From UBA9732 sp052170315 (GTDB lineage Bacteria; Spirochaetota; Spirochaetia; Sphaerochaetales; Sphaerochaetaceae): a stretch of DNA of 64,000 bases. The DNA lies in NCBI GenBank assembly GCA_052170315.1, contig JBQNAT010000013.1:1-64000 (forward strand). The letters are read 5' to 3'. Both the position numbers and the translations under genes were made by a program. The notes below the pieces were generated by a model. It saw only the letters and a program-made list of their open reading frames with translations. It was not told the origin of the DNA and searched no databases. Positions 14,301-23,513 of the stretch are shown piece after piece. The stretch's first letter is position 1. Each line of letters starts with the position of its first letter.

Positions 14301-17126
14301 ATGAATGTCCGAATGAATGTCCGTTTTAAAGCTGTTTTTTTAATTTTTCTTTTTCTTGCGGTTCTGCCTTTACCCGTTTATTCTTCTGTTACTCGCGGGA
14401 CATTGGGACTTAAAACCGCATCAACTGAGCATTTCGATATAATCTATCAAAAACAGTGTCTGGAAACTGCTTCTCTTATATACGAAAACTGTGAGAAAAT
14501 TTACGCTTCCCTTGTGGAATTCTTCGGCTCGGACCCGTCTTTAAAAATCCCCGTTGTAGTTACCTCTGAATTCAAGACCCTTAATGCCTATTTCACAAAT
14601 ATTCCCGCAAACAGAATAGTCATATTCGATACCGTCTCCGCCCCGGGAAGCCTTTCAAATTTTCCCCAGACCGTTCTGTACATTTTCCGGCATGAGCTTA
14701 CCCACGCTTTTCAATTCAACTACAGGGGTCCTTTTATTCAAAAAGTAGCTGACATTTTCGGGGATGCCGTTACTCTTTCGCCTTTGGCATACATGTATCC
14801 CTCTCTGGCGGAAGGCGGAGCTGTCCTTTCCGAAAGCTTTGACGGTTACGGACGTCTGAATGATTCTTCGTCCATGCAAATAGTGAAGCAGGCAAAGCTT
14901 GAAGGTCGTTTCCCCTCGTGGCTTGAAGTTTCCGGCGCGCGTGATACCTATCCGTCAAGTCTTCTTTACTACAACTTTGCGGCGGCTTTCCTAAGCTACC
15001 TTGCGCAGACCTTCGGGCTTGAGAAAGTTTCGGATTTGTATGTCTCCTTTGGAAAACCCGGTTGGTTTGAAACTACGTCTTCCATAATAAAAAAGCATAT
15101 CGGAATAAGTGTTAATAAGGCTTGGAAGGATTTCTATGACTGGGTGGAAGTGCCTTCAGATGTAGTTTATGCATCTTTCGTTGATGATATCCCGTACCGA
15201 GGAATGTTTTCTGAGATAAGATTGTCTCCGGACGGGAGTCTGTACTTATATGATTCGGCAACGGGGCGTGTCCTTAAAATTTCAGGCGCCAGTTTGCCCG
15301 CTCAGCCCATGCGCGTCACAGAGGCTGCCTTCGTACCTTCCAATGAAGCTGGTCTGAGCATTTCTTCGGACGGCTCAAAAATGCTGGCATCCTATGTTAC
15401 CGAAAGCTTTTCAGGTGTGAGGCTGTATGCTGTTTCTTCTAAAGTTTCAGAAGGGCTTTCAGCGGAAAATCCGGTGAAAAAGGCTGAACTTCTGGGAATG
15501 TTTTCAAAAAAATCCGATTTCCTGAAGGATATTTTCAAACCTAAAAGTGAAAAATACGGCTTTGAAGATTCCGAAATCAGAAGCGGCTGTTTTGTAACCC
15601 TGGACGGAATTGAATATGCTCTGCTTTTTTCCAATATGGGACAGACTTCCTATCTTGGGCTTTATGACCTTGAAACCTTTGAGCGCGTAGAGGGTAAATC
15701 TGTATGTCTTGGCTACGGGGTGACCGCGTCCGATTTTGAATATATTGGGGACGGAAGGGCAGCCTTCCTTACAAACTTCGGTTCTAATGACAGCATTGCC
15801 GTAATTGACCTTTCCGAAATGTCTGTGAAGCAAATCCCAAACCCTGACGGTATGAAGATACGCTCTCTTTCTTTAGGCTATGACGGCAATAAAAATATCC
15901 TGTGCTTTTCATGGTTTCCTTCTTCGGCGTCATCAGTTAATCTTGGCAGGTACGGTGAAATTACGTTTGACGGCGGCAGTTATTCCTGCAGACTTTCGCC
16001 TGTGGATGTATCCGGGAGCGTTAATTCACCGTTAAGGATGGGAGAATCCGTTGTCTTTGCGGCAAGCTGTTACGATGGTATGAGGCTTTGCACAATAGCC
16101 GCGTCATCCCTTAAACTTTCAGATGCCGTTGAAGTTGAACTTCAGAACATGGCGATAGCCCAAAGCCCTGATACACTTGGACTTTCTTTATCTTCTGGCG
16201 GCTATAAGGCTGTCAAATATCTGAAGGACGGAATTCTTTTCCCCGCCGCTTTATACAGCGGTAAAGGAAGTATATCCGATATCTTTCTGGGAGCCACATG
16301 GATAACTCAGGACCCGACCGAAACCTATCGGCACACTGTTTCGGCAGGTTTCAGCCGCTCAGAACTTTTTGCTTCCTATGATTTTTCCTCAACAGCGATT
16401 ATCCCGTATTCGCTTCATGTTTCAGGCCTTTGTGACGCTCCTTTAACCGAAGGTTCTTTCCTGGGTGATTTTATCCACGGCAGTAAGTATTTTAATTTTA
16501 GCGGAGACGTTACTCTGGGCTTTGAATTAAGACACCCCGGAGAAACTTTACAGCTTTATGAAAGCTATAATTACCACATGTTCATCAACAGTTCCCTTAC
16601 ATCGGGCGGTAGCAATACCCTTTCTTTGTCTTACAGCAACTATGTGAATACCGGAATGGGTTATTACAGTTCCAAAGGTTTTACATTCACAGTCCAGCTT
16701 GAAAGAATGATTCCAAGTTTATCCTTCACTTTGAAACTGCCACGGCTGCTGTGGTGGGAGTGCGACGGACCAAACGTCACGAACCTTCCGTTTAAATTCT
16801 ATATTTCTTCAGCAGGGAGCTTCCGCGATAAATGGTATAGGCTTCAGGTAGCCCTTGACGTGACGCTGTACAGCCGCGAGATTCAAAAGGCTATCTCTTT
16901 CCTGGGTTTTTATTTCCAGCGTTTTGAGCTTCAGGCCGTATACAAATTTGTTTTAAACGGACCTTCAGTCGGTTACGGAAATTCGCTGCAGCTTAATGCG
17001 AAATTCACGCTTACACCCGTTTTAGGCTTGTATCTCACCCGCGTTAAAGCGCAGCTTGGCGCTACTTGCGAAACAAACCTTGACGGAATCTATCGTTTTG
17101 ATATTTATTTGGGTCTTGCCATGTAA
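14301..17126 (+). CDS. Large outer-membrane-like protein with HExxH protease motif
   Basis: 941 residues with an N-terminal signal peptide (hydrophobic residues 9-27, cleavage likely after VYSS). Residues about 35-260 resemble the peptidase-MA/gluzincin fold, with zinc motif HELTHAFQ near residue 134 and a downstream Glu in LAEGGAVLSES. The middle has propeller-like repeats (for example LSPDGSLYLYDSATGRVLK and ISSDGSKMLASY). The last 250 or so residues alternate polar and hydrophobic with many Tyr/Ser, typical of an outer-membrane beta-barrel. Similar domain strings occur in Bacteroidetes and spirochaetes. A surface or periplasmic processing role is inferred. Two closely spaced ATGs (14301, 14313) are possible starts. 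Confidence 0.7.
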   Translation: MNVRMNVRFKAVFLIFLFLAVLPLPVYSSVTRGTLGLKTASTEHFDIIYQKQCLETASLIYENCEKIYASLVEFFGSDPSLKIPVVVTSEFKTLNAYFTNIPANRIVIFDTVSAPGSLSNFPQTVLYIFRHELTHAFQFNYRGPFIQKVADIFGDAVTLSPLAYMYPSLAEGGAVLSESFDGYGRLNDSSSMQIVKQAKLEGRFPSWLEVSGARDTYPSSLLYYNFAAAFLSYLAQTFGLEKVSDLYVSFGKPGWFETTSSIIKKHIGISVNKAWKDFYDWVEVPSDVVYASFVDDIPYRGMFSEIRLSPDGSLYLYDSATGRVLKISGASLPAQPMRVTEAAFVPSNEAGLSISSDGSKMLASYVTESFSGVRLYAVSSKVSEGLSAENPVKKAELLGMFSKKSDFLKDIFKPKSEKYGFEDSEIRSGCFVTLDGIEYALLFSNMGQTSYLGLYDLETFERVEGKSVCLGYGVTASDFEYIGDGRAAFLTNFGSNDSIAVIDLSEMSVKQIPNPDGMKIRSLSLGYDGNKNILCFSWFPSSASSVNLGRYGEITFDGGSYSCRLSPVDVSGSVNSPLRMGESVVFAASCYDGMRLCTIAASSLKLSDAVEVELQNMAIAQSPDTLGLSLSSGGYKAVKYLKDGILFPAALYSGKGSISDIFLGATWITQDPTETYRHTVSAGFSRSELFASYDFSSTAIIPYSLHVSGLCDAPLTEGSFLGDFIHGSKYFNFSGDVTLGFELRHPGETLQLYESYNYHMFINSSLTSGGSNTLSLSYSNYVNTGMGYYSSKGFTFTVQLERMIPSLSFTLKLPRLLWWECDGPNVTNLPFKFYISSAGSFRDKWYRLQVALDVTLYSREIQKAISFLGFYFQRFELQAVYKFVLNGPSVGYGNSLQLNAKFTLTPVLGLYLTRVKAQLGATCETNLDGIYRFDIYLGLAM

Positions 17127-17152
17127 AAATACTTAATATATAATAAGTATTA

Positions 17153-18613
17153 ATGAACGGTACATATATTGCCATAGACCTCAAATCTTTCTATGCCTCG
17201 GTAGAATGCAGGCGTCTTAATCTGGAGCCGCTGGATGTAAATCTTGTTGTTGCTGATAAGAGCCGTACGGATAAAACCATATGCCTTGCCGTAACGCCTT
17301 CGCTTAAAGCCATGGGTATATCCGGCCGTCCTCGCCTGTTTCAGGTAATAAGCGCTGTAAGGGAAATAAACGAAAAACGCTTGAAAAATGCCCCGGGACA
17401 CAGATTCAGAGCTAAATCCTTCAAAGCCTCGGAACTTGCTTCAGACCCGTCTCTGGAGCTTGATTATATTGTCGCTACGCCTCATATGGCTATGTATATG
17501 GAAATAAGCTCCCGTATTTACGATGTCTATCTGAACTATGTTTCGGCCGATGATATACATGTTTATTCAGTAGATGAAGTTTTCATGGATGTTTCAGGCT
17601 ATCTTAATTTATACGGAATGACGGCCCGCGGGCTGGCAATGACCATGATAAGGGATGTTTTGTACAGGACAGGCATTACGGCTACGGCGGGAATAGGCTC
17701 AAATCTGTATCTCTGCAAGGTCGCGATGGATATAGTTGCCAAACACATCCCGCCGGATAAGGACGGGGTTCGTATAGCGGAGCTTGATGAGATGTCCTAC
17801 AGGCGTCTCCTTTGGAGTCATACTCCCATAACGGATTTCTGGCGCGTGGGACGCGGCTATTCCAGCCGCCTTGCGGCTTTCGGGATGGATACAATGGGAG
17901 ATGTTGCCCGAATGTCAATTGAGAACGAAAAACTCCTTTATGACCTCTTTGGCATAAATGCGGAGATTCTCATAGACCATGCCTGGGGTTGGGAAAACTG
18001 CACGATAAAACAGATAAAGGCCTACAGGCCTCAAAGCAGCAGCCTTAGCACGGGGCAGGTTCTTTCAGAAGGCTACAGCTTTGAAAAAGGCTGCCTCATA
18101 GTTAAGGAAATGGCGGACAGCCTTGCTTTTGATATTCTTGACAAAGGACTTTTGACCTGCGGCCTGGAACTGTACGCAGGCTATGATGCAAAATTATCCG
18201 AAATGTACAGCGGACCGTACCTGACAGACCGGTACGGCAGAACTGTACCCAGGAGTGTTCACGCTTCTGAACGTTTTGACTGCTATACATCATCTGCAGC
18301 AAGGATACGTACGGCTGCGGAGAAGCTGTACCGAAAAACAGTTAACAGAAAGCTGCTGGTAAAAAGGCTGAACCTCTGCGTCTGTGATGTTATCCCGGAG
18401 GGCTCGGAGTCTTCCTTCCGCATACAGGGCGAGCTTTTTGATGTTGATGATAAATTGCCGTATTCACATGACGTTAGAGAAAAACGCCGGATGCTTGCCG
18501 TAATAGGTATAAAAAAGAGGTTCGGAAAAAATGCCATCCTGCGCGGCATGGATTTTGAAAAAGGTGCAACCGCGGCGGAGCGGAACAATCAGATAGGAGG
18601 ACACAGGGCATGA
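17153..18613 (+). CDS. Y-family DNA polymerase (UmuC/DinB-like)
   Basis: A translesion DNA polymerase of 486 residues. Catalytic motifs are in place: YIAIDLKSFYASVE (first Asp, residue 8) and VYSVDEVFMDVS (Asp-Glu pair). A helix-hairpin-helix region (FGMDTMGDVARM) and a little-finger domain follow. It overlaps a small YolD-like gene by 4 nt, the arrangement of UmuC/YolD-type cassettes often found on mobile elements of Firmicutes. Likely induced by DNA damage, but no LexA box was identified. Confidence 0.88.
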   Translation: MNGTYIAIDLKSFYASVECRRLNLEPLDVNLVVADKSRTDKTICLAVTPSLKAMGISGRPRLFQVISAVREINEKRLKNAPGHRFRAKSFKASELASDPSLELDYIVATPHMAMYMEISSRIYDVYLNYVSADDIHVYSVDEVFMDVSGYLNLYGMTARGLAMTMIRDVLYRTGITATAGIGSNLYLCKVAMDIVAKHIPPDKDGVRIAELDEMSYRRLLWSHTPITDFWRVGRGYSSRLAAFGMDTMGDVARMSIENEKLLYDLFGINAEILIDHAWGWENCTIKQIKAYRPQSSSLSTGQVLSEGYSFEKGCLIVKEMADSLAFDILDKGLLTCGLELYAGYDAKLSEMYSGPYLTDRYGRTVPRSVHASERFDCYTSSAARIRTAAEKLYRKTVNRKLLVKRLNLCVCDVIPEGSESSFRIQGELFDVDDKLPYSHDVREKRRMLAVIGIKKRFGKNAILRGMDFEKGATAAERNNQIGGHRA

Positions 18614-18792
18614 AGGATTATTCCGATATTATTAATCTTGAACACCATACATCAAAAATCCGCATTCCCATGCCAATAGAAAGAAGGGCGGCTCAGTTTG
18701 CTCCTTTTTCGGCGCTTAGGGGTTTTGAAGCGGTATTGGAGCAAACCGCAAAAAGGCATGATACGGTTTACAATAACGGAAAAGAAAACTGA
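18610..18792 (+). CDS. Small protein partner of Y-family polymerase (YolD-like)
   Basis: 60 residues beginning MKDYSDIINLEHH and containing RRAAQFAPFSALRGFEAVL. This matches the short proteins with a 'RAAQF(S/A)PFAAL' core that follow UmuC-like polymerases in many Firmicutes. The start overlaps the polymerase stop (ATGA). The function is not established; it may modulate the polymerase. Confidence 0.75.
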   Translation: MKDYSDIINLEHHTSKIRIPMPIERRAAQFAPFSALRGFEAVLEQTAKRHDTVYNNGKEN

Positions 18793-18845
18793 CCGGTTTT
18801 TATTTCGCAATTTTTTTGTAAAATGAAACATTGTTTAATTTTAAA

Positions 18846-18874
18846 TTGACTCTGCGGGCTTACAGGTTTAAGAT
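18846..18874 (+). promoter_or_regulatory. Sigma-70-type promoter left orphaned by the IS
   Basis: TTGACT (18846-18851), 17-nt spacer and TAAGAT (18869-18874). Downstream come an AGGAG motif and the ATG at 18940, which the insertion sequence interrupts after 14 nt. Confidence 0.5.
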
Positions 18875-18945
18875 ATCCGTGTGCCTGATTTCCGTCTTTC
18901 CGTTGTAAGAACGCTGAAGAACCGGTGCAGGAGAATTAAATGGCA

Positions 18946-18953
18946 AAAAATTT
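18946..18953 (+). repeat. Target-site duplication, left copy
   Basis: AAAAATTT directly precedes the left inverted repeat and is identical to 20402-20409 after the right inverted repeat. Confidence 0.9.
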
Positions 18954-20401
18954 GGCTCTTCACGTTTTTCTCGGGGATTGAGATCTGACGGCAGGGATTG
19001 ACATGTACCTGATTAAGGAGAAGAAGTAATCCTCGTTCCTGTAGCCGTAGCCGATTCTCTTAGCCACTTTTATTTTGTTGTTGAACCCCTCAAGCCTGCC
19101 TGTACTGATGTTGTGTCTTGCATGGGCAATCAGTCCTTCGATGCGCTTCTCCTTAAGTTCCGCGAACTTCACCAAAGCGGGAATACCACTTGCCTTGGCT
19201 CCCTCGAACCATGATGTCCATCTCCTTCTCGCCTCGTCGGGGTCTTTCAGCTCGGACAGACTGCACATCTCTTCCTTCATCGCATAGCACAGGGCGAGGT
19301 CACTGTGACTGTCCAGTATCTCATTCAGTTTATCTGTCTTCTCCGGGGAGAGGTTTTCATTGTCTGCAAGCAGTGTCCATCTGGAGCTCTTGAGTGATGA
19401 GTAGAGACGGCTCTGCTGTTTTGCCTCTTCCTTCAGGATTCTGCGTTGTGTCGGATTATCCTCCCGAGCTGCTGCCAGCAGGAGTTCTCCTGACTGTCGT
19501 CTGTGATCCCTTGCCTCATGAAGCCTAACCACACCTAGGACATCCTTGCCATACTGTGCCTGCATATGATAGCGGTCGTACACTATCTCCGCATGCGGAA
19601 GCCTCTGCTGTACAAGTATGTTGTAGGAGGCATTCATATCCATTGCAATTGCCTTCACCTTAGAGAGATAATTCAGATTGGTCTCTTCAAAGAACCTTAC
19701 GAAATCCGCCTTGGATCTTCCCCTACCAACCCATATGACATCTCCCTCGGTCAAATCCATCACACAAGTGGCGTACCTGTGCCCCTTTTGAATCGCGAAC
19801 TCGTCTATGGCCAGATATTCAGGCCTGTAATCCTTGTCCTGTAGCTCTCTGTGTCTCCAATCAAGTTCTTTCTCCATCACAGACTCATGAATCTTCCTTA
19901 TGGTGTCCCAGTGAAAGCCTGTGATCTCATGAACCGATGAAATTGGAAGATGCCATCTCAGAAGTTCTCGAATCCACCTAGTAGCCCGGTATTTGATTCT
20001 GGTTTCCAGATATCTCATGCAGACATCTTCTCTGTAGCTCCTGCAGCACACCGTGCATCTGTACCTGTGATGATTCACATCGAGGCTCAGCGGAAGTCCG
20101 TGCCACAGGGGCATGTCCTTGAGAATCATCCTTCCGCTGTCGTAAACATGTACCCTGCCTCCGCAGTACGGACATGTTTCTTCAGTGCTGTTGCGGCTAC
20201 TTACAAACTTCAGTACCGAGTTCTCTTCACTTATTTCAAAACTGTTGCATTCAAACTGTTGGCAAGAAAGATGGATTGAGATATTTTTGTCTACGAGCAT
20301 GTGTCTGTCCTATTAGTTTTTTTTGTTCAATCTTAACTTTAGAACACACATGCTCTCTTTTTCAATTCATCCTGCTATCCCCGAACTTTCCGTGAAGAAC
20401 C
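18954..20401 (-). mobile_element. Complete ISL3-family insertion sequence (1448 bp)
   Basis: The ends are imperfect inverted repeats: left GGCTCTTCACGTTTTTCTCG, right (complement) GGTTCTTCACGGAAAGTTCG, both continuing GGGAT. Perfect 8-bp AT-rich direct repeats (AAAAATTT) flank it, as expected for ISL3. One transposase gene fills nearly the whole element and its stop codon lies inside the left repeat. The intact ends, duplication and ORF suggest recent transposition. Confidence 0.93.
18960..20300 (-). CDS. ISL3 family transposase
   Basis: 446 residues, the usual size. An N-terminal zinc-finger pair, CPYCGG and CTVC, is followed by a helix-turn-helix region and an RNase-H-like DDE domain, with LAIDEFAIQKG (first Asp), KAIAMDMNASY (second Asp) and the late Glu in GRLEGFNNKIKV. 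The C-terminal FNNKIKVAKRIGYGYRN block is characteristic of ISL3. The frame is intact, so the element may be mobile. Confidence 0.95.
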   Translation of the reverse strand: MLVDKNISIHLSCQQFECNSFEISEENSVLKFVSSRNSTEETCPYCGGRVHVYDSGRMILKDMPLWHGLPLSLDVNHHRYRCTVCCRSYREDVCMRYLETRIKYRATRWIRELLRWHLPISSVHEITGFHWDTIRKIHESVMEKELDWRHRELQDKDYRPEYLAIDEFAIQKGHRYATCVMDLTEGDVIWVGRGRSKADFVRFFEETNLNYLSKVKAIAMDMNASYNILVQQRLPHAEIVYDRYHMQAQYGKDVLGVVRLHEARDHRRQSGELLLAAAREDNPTQRRILKEEAKQQSRLYSSLKSSRWTLLADNENLSPEKTDKLNEILDSHSDLALCYAMKEEMCSLSELKDPDEARRRWTSWFEGAKASGIPALVKFAELKEKRIEGLIAHARHNISTGRLEGFNNKIKVAKRIGYGYRNEDYFFSLIRYMSIPAVRSQSPRKT

Positions 20402-20409
20402 AAAAATTT
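20402..20409 (+). repeat. Target-site duplication, right copy
   Basis: AAAAATTT, identical to the left copy at 18946-18953. Confidence 0.9.
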
Positions 20410-20428
20410 TGCTTTCTGTAAAATAACC

Positions 20429-20718
20429 GATTTTCAAAGAAAATCACAGTGTTTGTCGCCGCAGGCGATAAGTACGGTTCTATCAAACCGTAATCATTAC
20501 GGGATGATAGAAACTATCACCCCTCCATTCGCCACAGGGGTAAAAAAGCCCCTTTTGGATTACCCCGCAGGAAAGGCAACCTTTCCCGCACCCTATCCCT
20601 GAAAATCTACAAAAGCGAAACATTTCTCTAACCGCTTTTTCCAATTTTCAACAGCCCGTTTCATTCTGCTGTACCTCCGAGCAACTCCTGCCGTTGCATC
20701 CCAGCCACCGTTTCGCCG
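20429..20718. other. Hairpin-dense non-coding block
   Basis: About ten short inverted repeats follow one another. Examples are GATTTTC/GAAAATC, TCGCC/GGCGA, TACGGTT/AACCGTA, TGATAG/CTATCA, GGGGTAA/TTACCCC enclosing AAAAG/CTTTT, GGAAAGG/CCTTTCC, AAAAGCG/CGCTTTT, GCAAC/GTTGC and CCACCG/CGGTGG. Loops are mostly 3-15 nt. This density is far above the surrounding DNA and suggests a structured RNA, a repeat element or a recombination site array. Short frames on both strands cross it (plus to 20602; minus 20593-20757, 54 codons) but lack convincing start signals. Confidence 0.5.
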
Positions 20719-20781
20719 GTGGAACACGACAAAGCTAGCTTGGATTCTCTCCTTCATCTACAAAAATGTTGAGCTGTATGA

Positions 20782-20787
20782 TATAAT
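20782..20787 (+). promoter_or_regulatory. Possible -10 element for the hsd operon
   Basis: A perfect TATAAT about 105 bp before hsdM; no good -35 at standard spacing was found. The rest of 20788-20891 is AT-rich leader with no gene. Confidence 0.3.
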
Positions 20788-20891
20788 AGAATAATACAGT
20801 GTGTTAACTCATCAACAAAACAAACAAAATTACTTAAAAATATGATTTAACAGCAAAATATTGTTTAACAGGAACAACAGAGTAAATAAAA

Positions 20892-22373
20892 ATGACAGAC
20901 ACAGGGCAAACTACTAGTCAACAATTATTCAACCACCTTTACGAAGCGTGCAATATTCTTCGCGGGCCTATAAATCAGGATGAGTATAAAAGTTATGTAA
21001 ATCCAATCCTCTTTTTCAAACGCATTTCAGATGTTTATGATGAAGAAACAGTAAAAGCCTTAGAAGAAACAGAAGGAGATGCAGAACTTGCCTTGCTTCC
21101 TGAATATCATAACTTTATGATTCCAGAAGGATATCATTGGAAAGACGTTCGTTCAAAGTCAGAAAATATCGGCAAAGCTTTAGTTGATGCTTTTAAGGCT
21201 ATTGAAAATGCAAACTCCGAAAAACTTGAAGGCATTTTTGGTGATGCAGCATGGACAAATAAAAACCGTCTGCCTGACCGCCTTTTAAAAGACTTAATTG
21301 AACATTTTTCAAGCAAAACCTTAAGTCTTGAAAATTGCCCGGAAGATGAACTTGGGCAAGGCTACGAATATCTTATAAAACAGTTTGCAGATGATTCAGG
21401 CCACACAGCACAGGAATTCTACACAAACAGAACCGTTGTCCATTTAATGACAGAAATCCTAAAACCACAAAGCGGCGAATCAATCTACGACCCCACATGT
21501 GGAAGTGCCGGAATGCTTATAAGTGCCATTGCATACTTGCAGCAGAATAAAAAAGAATGGCGCAACGTAAGTCTTTACGGACAGGAAATCAATGCTCTTA
21601 CTGCCGCAATTGGAAGAATGAATTTATTTCTTCATGGCGTAAAAGATTTTGACATTGTAAATGACGATGCATTGCGAAGTCCCGCTTTTCTTGAAAGCAA
21701 CAAATTAAAGCAGTTTGATATCTGCCTTGCAAATCCACCTTATTCAATTAAGCAGTGGGATAGAGATGCTTTTGAAAGTGACCGTTATGGCCGTAACTTT
21801 TTAGGAACACCACCACAGGGAAGAGCCGACTATGCCTTTATTCAGCATATTCTAAAAAGTCTTAAAGATGATACTGGCCGCTGCGCAGTACTTTTGCCAC
21901 ATGGAATTTTATTCCGTGATGAAGAAAAAACAATCCGCGAAAAACTTGTAAAAAGCGATTTAATTGACTGTGTAATAGGCCTTGACGCAAATCTTTTTTA
22001 TAACTCCCCAATGGAAGCGTGCATTCTTATTTGCAGAAAAAACAAGGAAGTTTCAAAACACGGACATATTCTTTTTATAAATGCAGTAAACCAGGCCACA
22101 AGAAAAAACGCAGAAAGTTATCTTGAAGAATCTCACATTAAAAAAATTGCTGACGCATATGCAGCCTATTCAAATGTAGAAGACTTCGCAAAAGTTGTAA
22201 CGATTTATGAAGTTGCCAAAAATAATTTTAGTCTTTCTATTCCGCTTTATGTAAAGCAAAGTTCAAATGATTTGATTACAGATGATAAAACGCTTACAGA
22301 ATGTTACAGCGAATGGAATGATACATCAGCAAAAATGAACGAAAGCCTGAATGAATTAGAAAAACTGATTTAG
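20892..22373 (+). CDS. hsdM: Type I restriction-modification methyltransferase subunit HsdM
   Basis: 493 residues, normal for HsdM. An N-terminal helical HsdM_N domain (LFNHLYEACNILRGPI) is followed by an N6-adenine methyltransferase domain with the SAM-binding motif DPTCGSAGML and the catalytic NPPY in LANPPYSIKQW. With HsdS it forms the modification enzyme. Codon use and composition are much more AT-rich than the flanking core genes, consistent with transfer. It is separated from hsdS by 9 nt. The frame is intact. Confidence 0.95.
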   Translation: MTDTGQTTSQQLFNHLYEACNILRGPINQDEYKSYVNPILFFKRISDVYDEETVKALEETEGDAELALLPEYHNFMIPEGYHWKDVRSKSENIGKALVDAFKAIENANSEKLEGIFGDAAWTNKNRLPDRLLKDLIEHFSSKTLSLENCPEDELGQGYEYLIKQFADDSGHTAQEFYTNRTVVHLMTEILKPQSGESIYDPTCGSAGMLISAIAYLQQNKKEWRNVSLYGQEINALTAAIGRMNLFLHGVKDFDIVNDDALRSPAFLESNKLKQFDICLANPPYSIKQWDRDAFESDRYGRNFLGTPPQGRADYAFIQHILKSLKDDTGRCAVLLPHGILFRDEEKTIREKLVKSDLIDCVIGLDANLFYNSPMEACILICRKNKEVSKHGHILFINAVNQATRKNAESYLEESHIKKIADAYAAYSNVEDFAKVVTIYEVAKNNFSLSIPLYVKQSSNDLITDDKTLTECYSEWNDTSAKMNESLNELEKLI

Positions 22374-22382
22374 GAATGAACA

Positions 22383-23513
22383 ATGGCAGAATATAGATTT
22401 GAAGATATAGCAATAAATAGTACCCAGAAAAAGAAGCCTGTTGAAGAAGATAAGTTTCATTATTTAGGCTTGGAGCATCTTGATTCAGGAACTTTTACAG
22501 TAAGCAGATTTGGTTCTGAGGTTGCACCTATCGGCGAAAAGCTAATTATGAAAAAAGGTGATGTGCTTTTTGGCAAGCGACGAGCATATCAAAAGAAAGT
22601 TGCAATAGCACCATTTGACGGAATTTTTTCTGTACATGGAATGGTTTTAAGACCAAAAGAAAATGTAATCGACAAAGACTTCTTTCCTTTGTTTATTGCT
22701 TCTGACTATTTTCTTGATGCTACAATTAAAATTTCTGTAGGCTCTCTTTCACCAACTATCAACTGGCGGGACTTAAAAGAACTAAAATTCACCATTCCCC
22801 CGCTATCAGAACAAAAGAAACTTGCTGGGGCTCTGTGGTCAATTGTTGCCACCATGGAAAGCTACAAAAAACTTCTTGCCAAAACCGACGAAATGGTAAA
22901 AGCAAAGTTCGTGGAGATGATTACTAATAGTAATAACATCAACAAAGAAAAAATAAATATGCTTTGTAAAATTGTAAGTGGTGGAACTCCTGATACAAAA
23001 CATCCAGAATACTATGGCGGAGATATACCTTGGATAAGTACAGTTGCTTTAGGACCAAACTACATCGATGAAACTTCTGCAAAAGATTTTCTTACAAAAT
23101 TAGGTATTGAAAAAAATGCAACACATCTTATCAAAAAAGGAACTCTTTTATTTGGCAATAGGGTTGGAGTTGGAAAAACATCTATTACAAATTGTGATAT
23201 GTGTACTAATCAGGATATTTTGGCATTAACAGAAATAGATAAAACAAAAGTTAATCTTCTTTACCTAAAAAATGTTCTTGCTATGAAGAAAGACTATTTT
23301 AATACACAAAAAAGAGGTGCAACAATAAAAGGTATTCCTATCGATGTCTTAGGTAATATATCTATTCCATTACCATCTTTAACAATTCAAAACGATTTCT
23401 CCACATTCGTTCAAAAATCCGAAGAATCAAAAGCCGCAGTGCAGGCCTCGTTATATTCGCTTACAAAACTGTACAAAAAAATCATCGCAGAAAATCTTGG
23501 AGATTCTAATTGA
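22383..23513 (+). CDS. hsdS: Type I restriction specificity subunit HsdS
   Basis: 376 residues with two target-recognition domains, each followed by a conserved helix. The first ends LKFTIPPLSEQKKLAGALWSI; the second begins IVSGGTPDTKHPEYYGGDIPWI and ends ISIPLPSLTIQNDF. The first domain is short and differs in style from the second, as expected of modular HsdS proteins. It sets the DNA sequence recognised by both methylation and cleavage. Its stop overlaps the TTG start of the SIR2-like gene (TTGA). Confidence 0.93.
   Translation: MAEYRFEDIAINSTQKKKPVEEDKFHYLGLEHLDSGTFTVSRFGSEVAPIGEKLIMKKGDVLFGKRRAYQKKVAIAPFDGIFSVHGMVLRPKENVIDKDFFPLFIASDYFLDATIKISVGSLSPTINWRDLKELKFTIPPLSEQKKLAGALWSIVATMESYKKLLAKTDEMVKAKFVEMITNSNNINKEKINMLCKIVSGGTPDTKHPEYYGGDIPWISTVALGPNYIDETSAKDFLTKLGIEKNATHLIKKGTLLFGNRVGVGKTSITNCDMCTNQDILALTEIDKTKVNLLYLKNVLAMKKDYFNTQKRGATIKGIPIDVLGNISIPLPSLTIQNDFSTFVQKSEESKAAVQASLYSLTKLYKKIIAENLGDSN

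Larger units (their letters stand above)
18940..20602 (+). pseudogene. Small ORF interrupted by the ISL3 insertion
   Basis: Joining 18940-18953 to 20410-20602 (removing the IS and one target copy) recreates an open frame of 68 codons starting MAKNFAF and ending FPAPYP, behind AGGAG and the promoter at 18846. The part after the IS overlaps the hairpin-dense block, so the frame may be a chance opening of a structured RNA rather than a protein gene. The uninterrupted product resembles nothing I know. Confidence 0.3.

Noticed and set aside
20593..20757. Leftward 54-codon frame (MKERIQASFVVFH...)
   Set aside because: Composition looks protein-like, but no ribosome binding site precedes it and it lies across the hairpin block; kept only as a remark.
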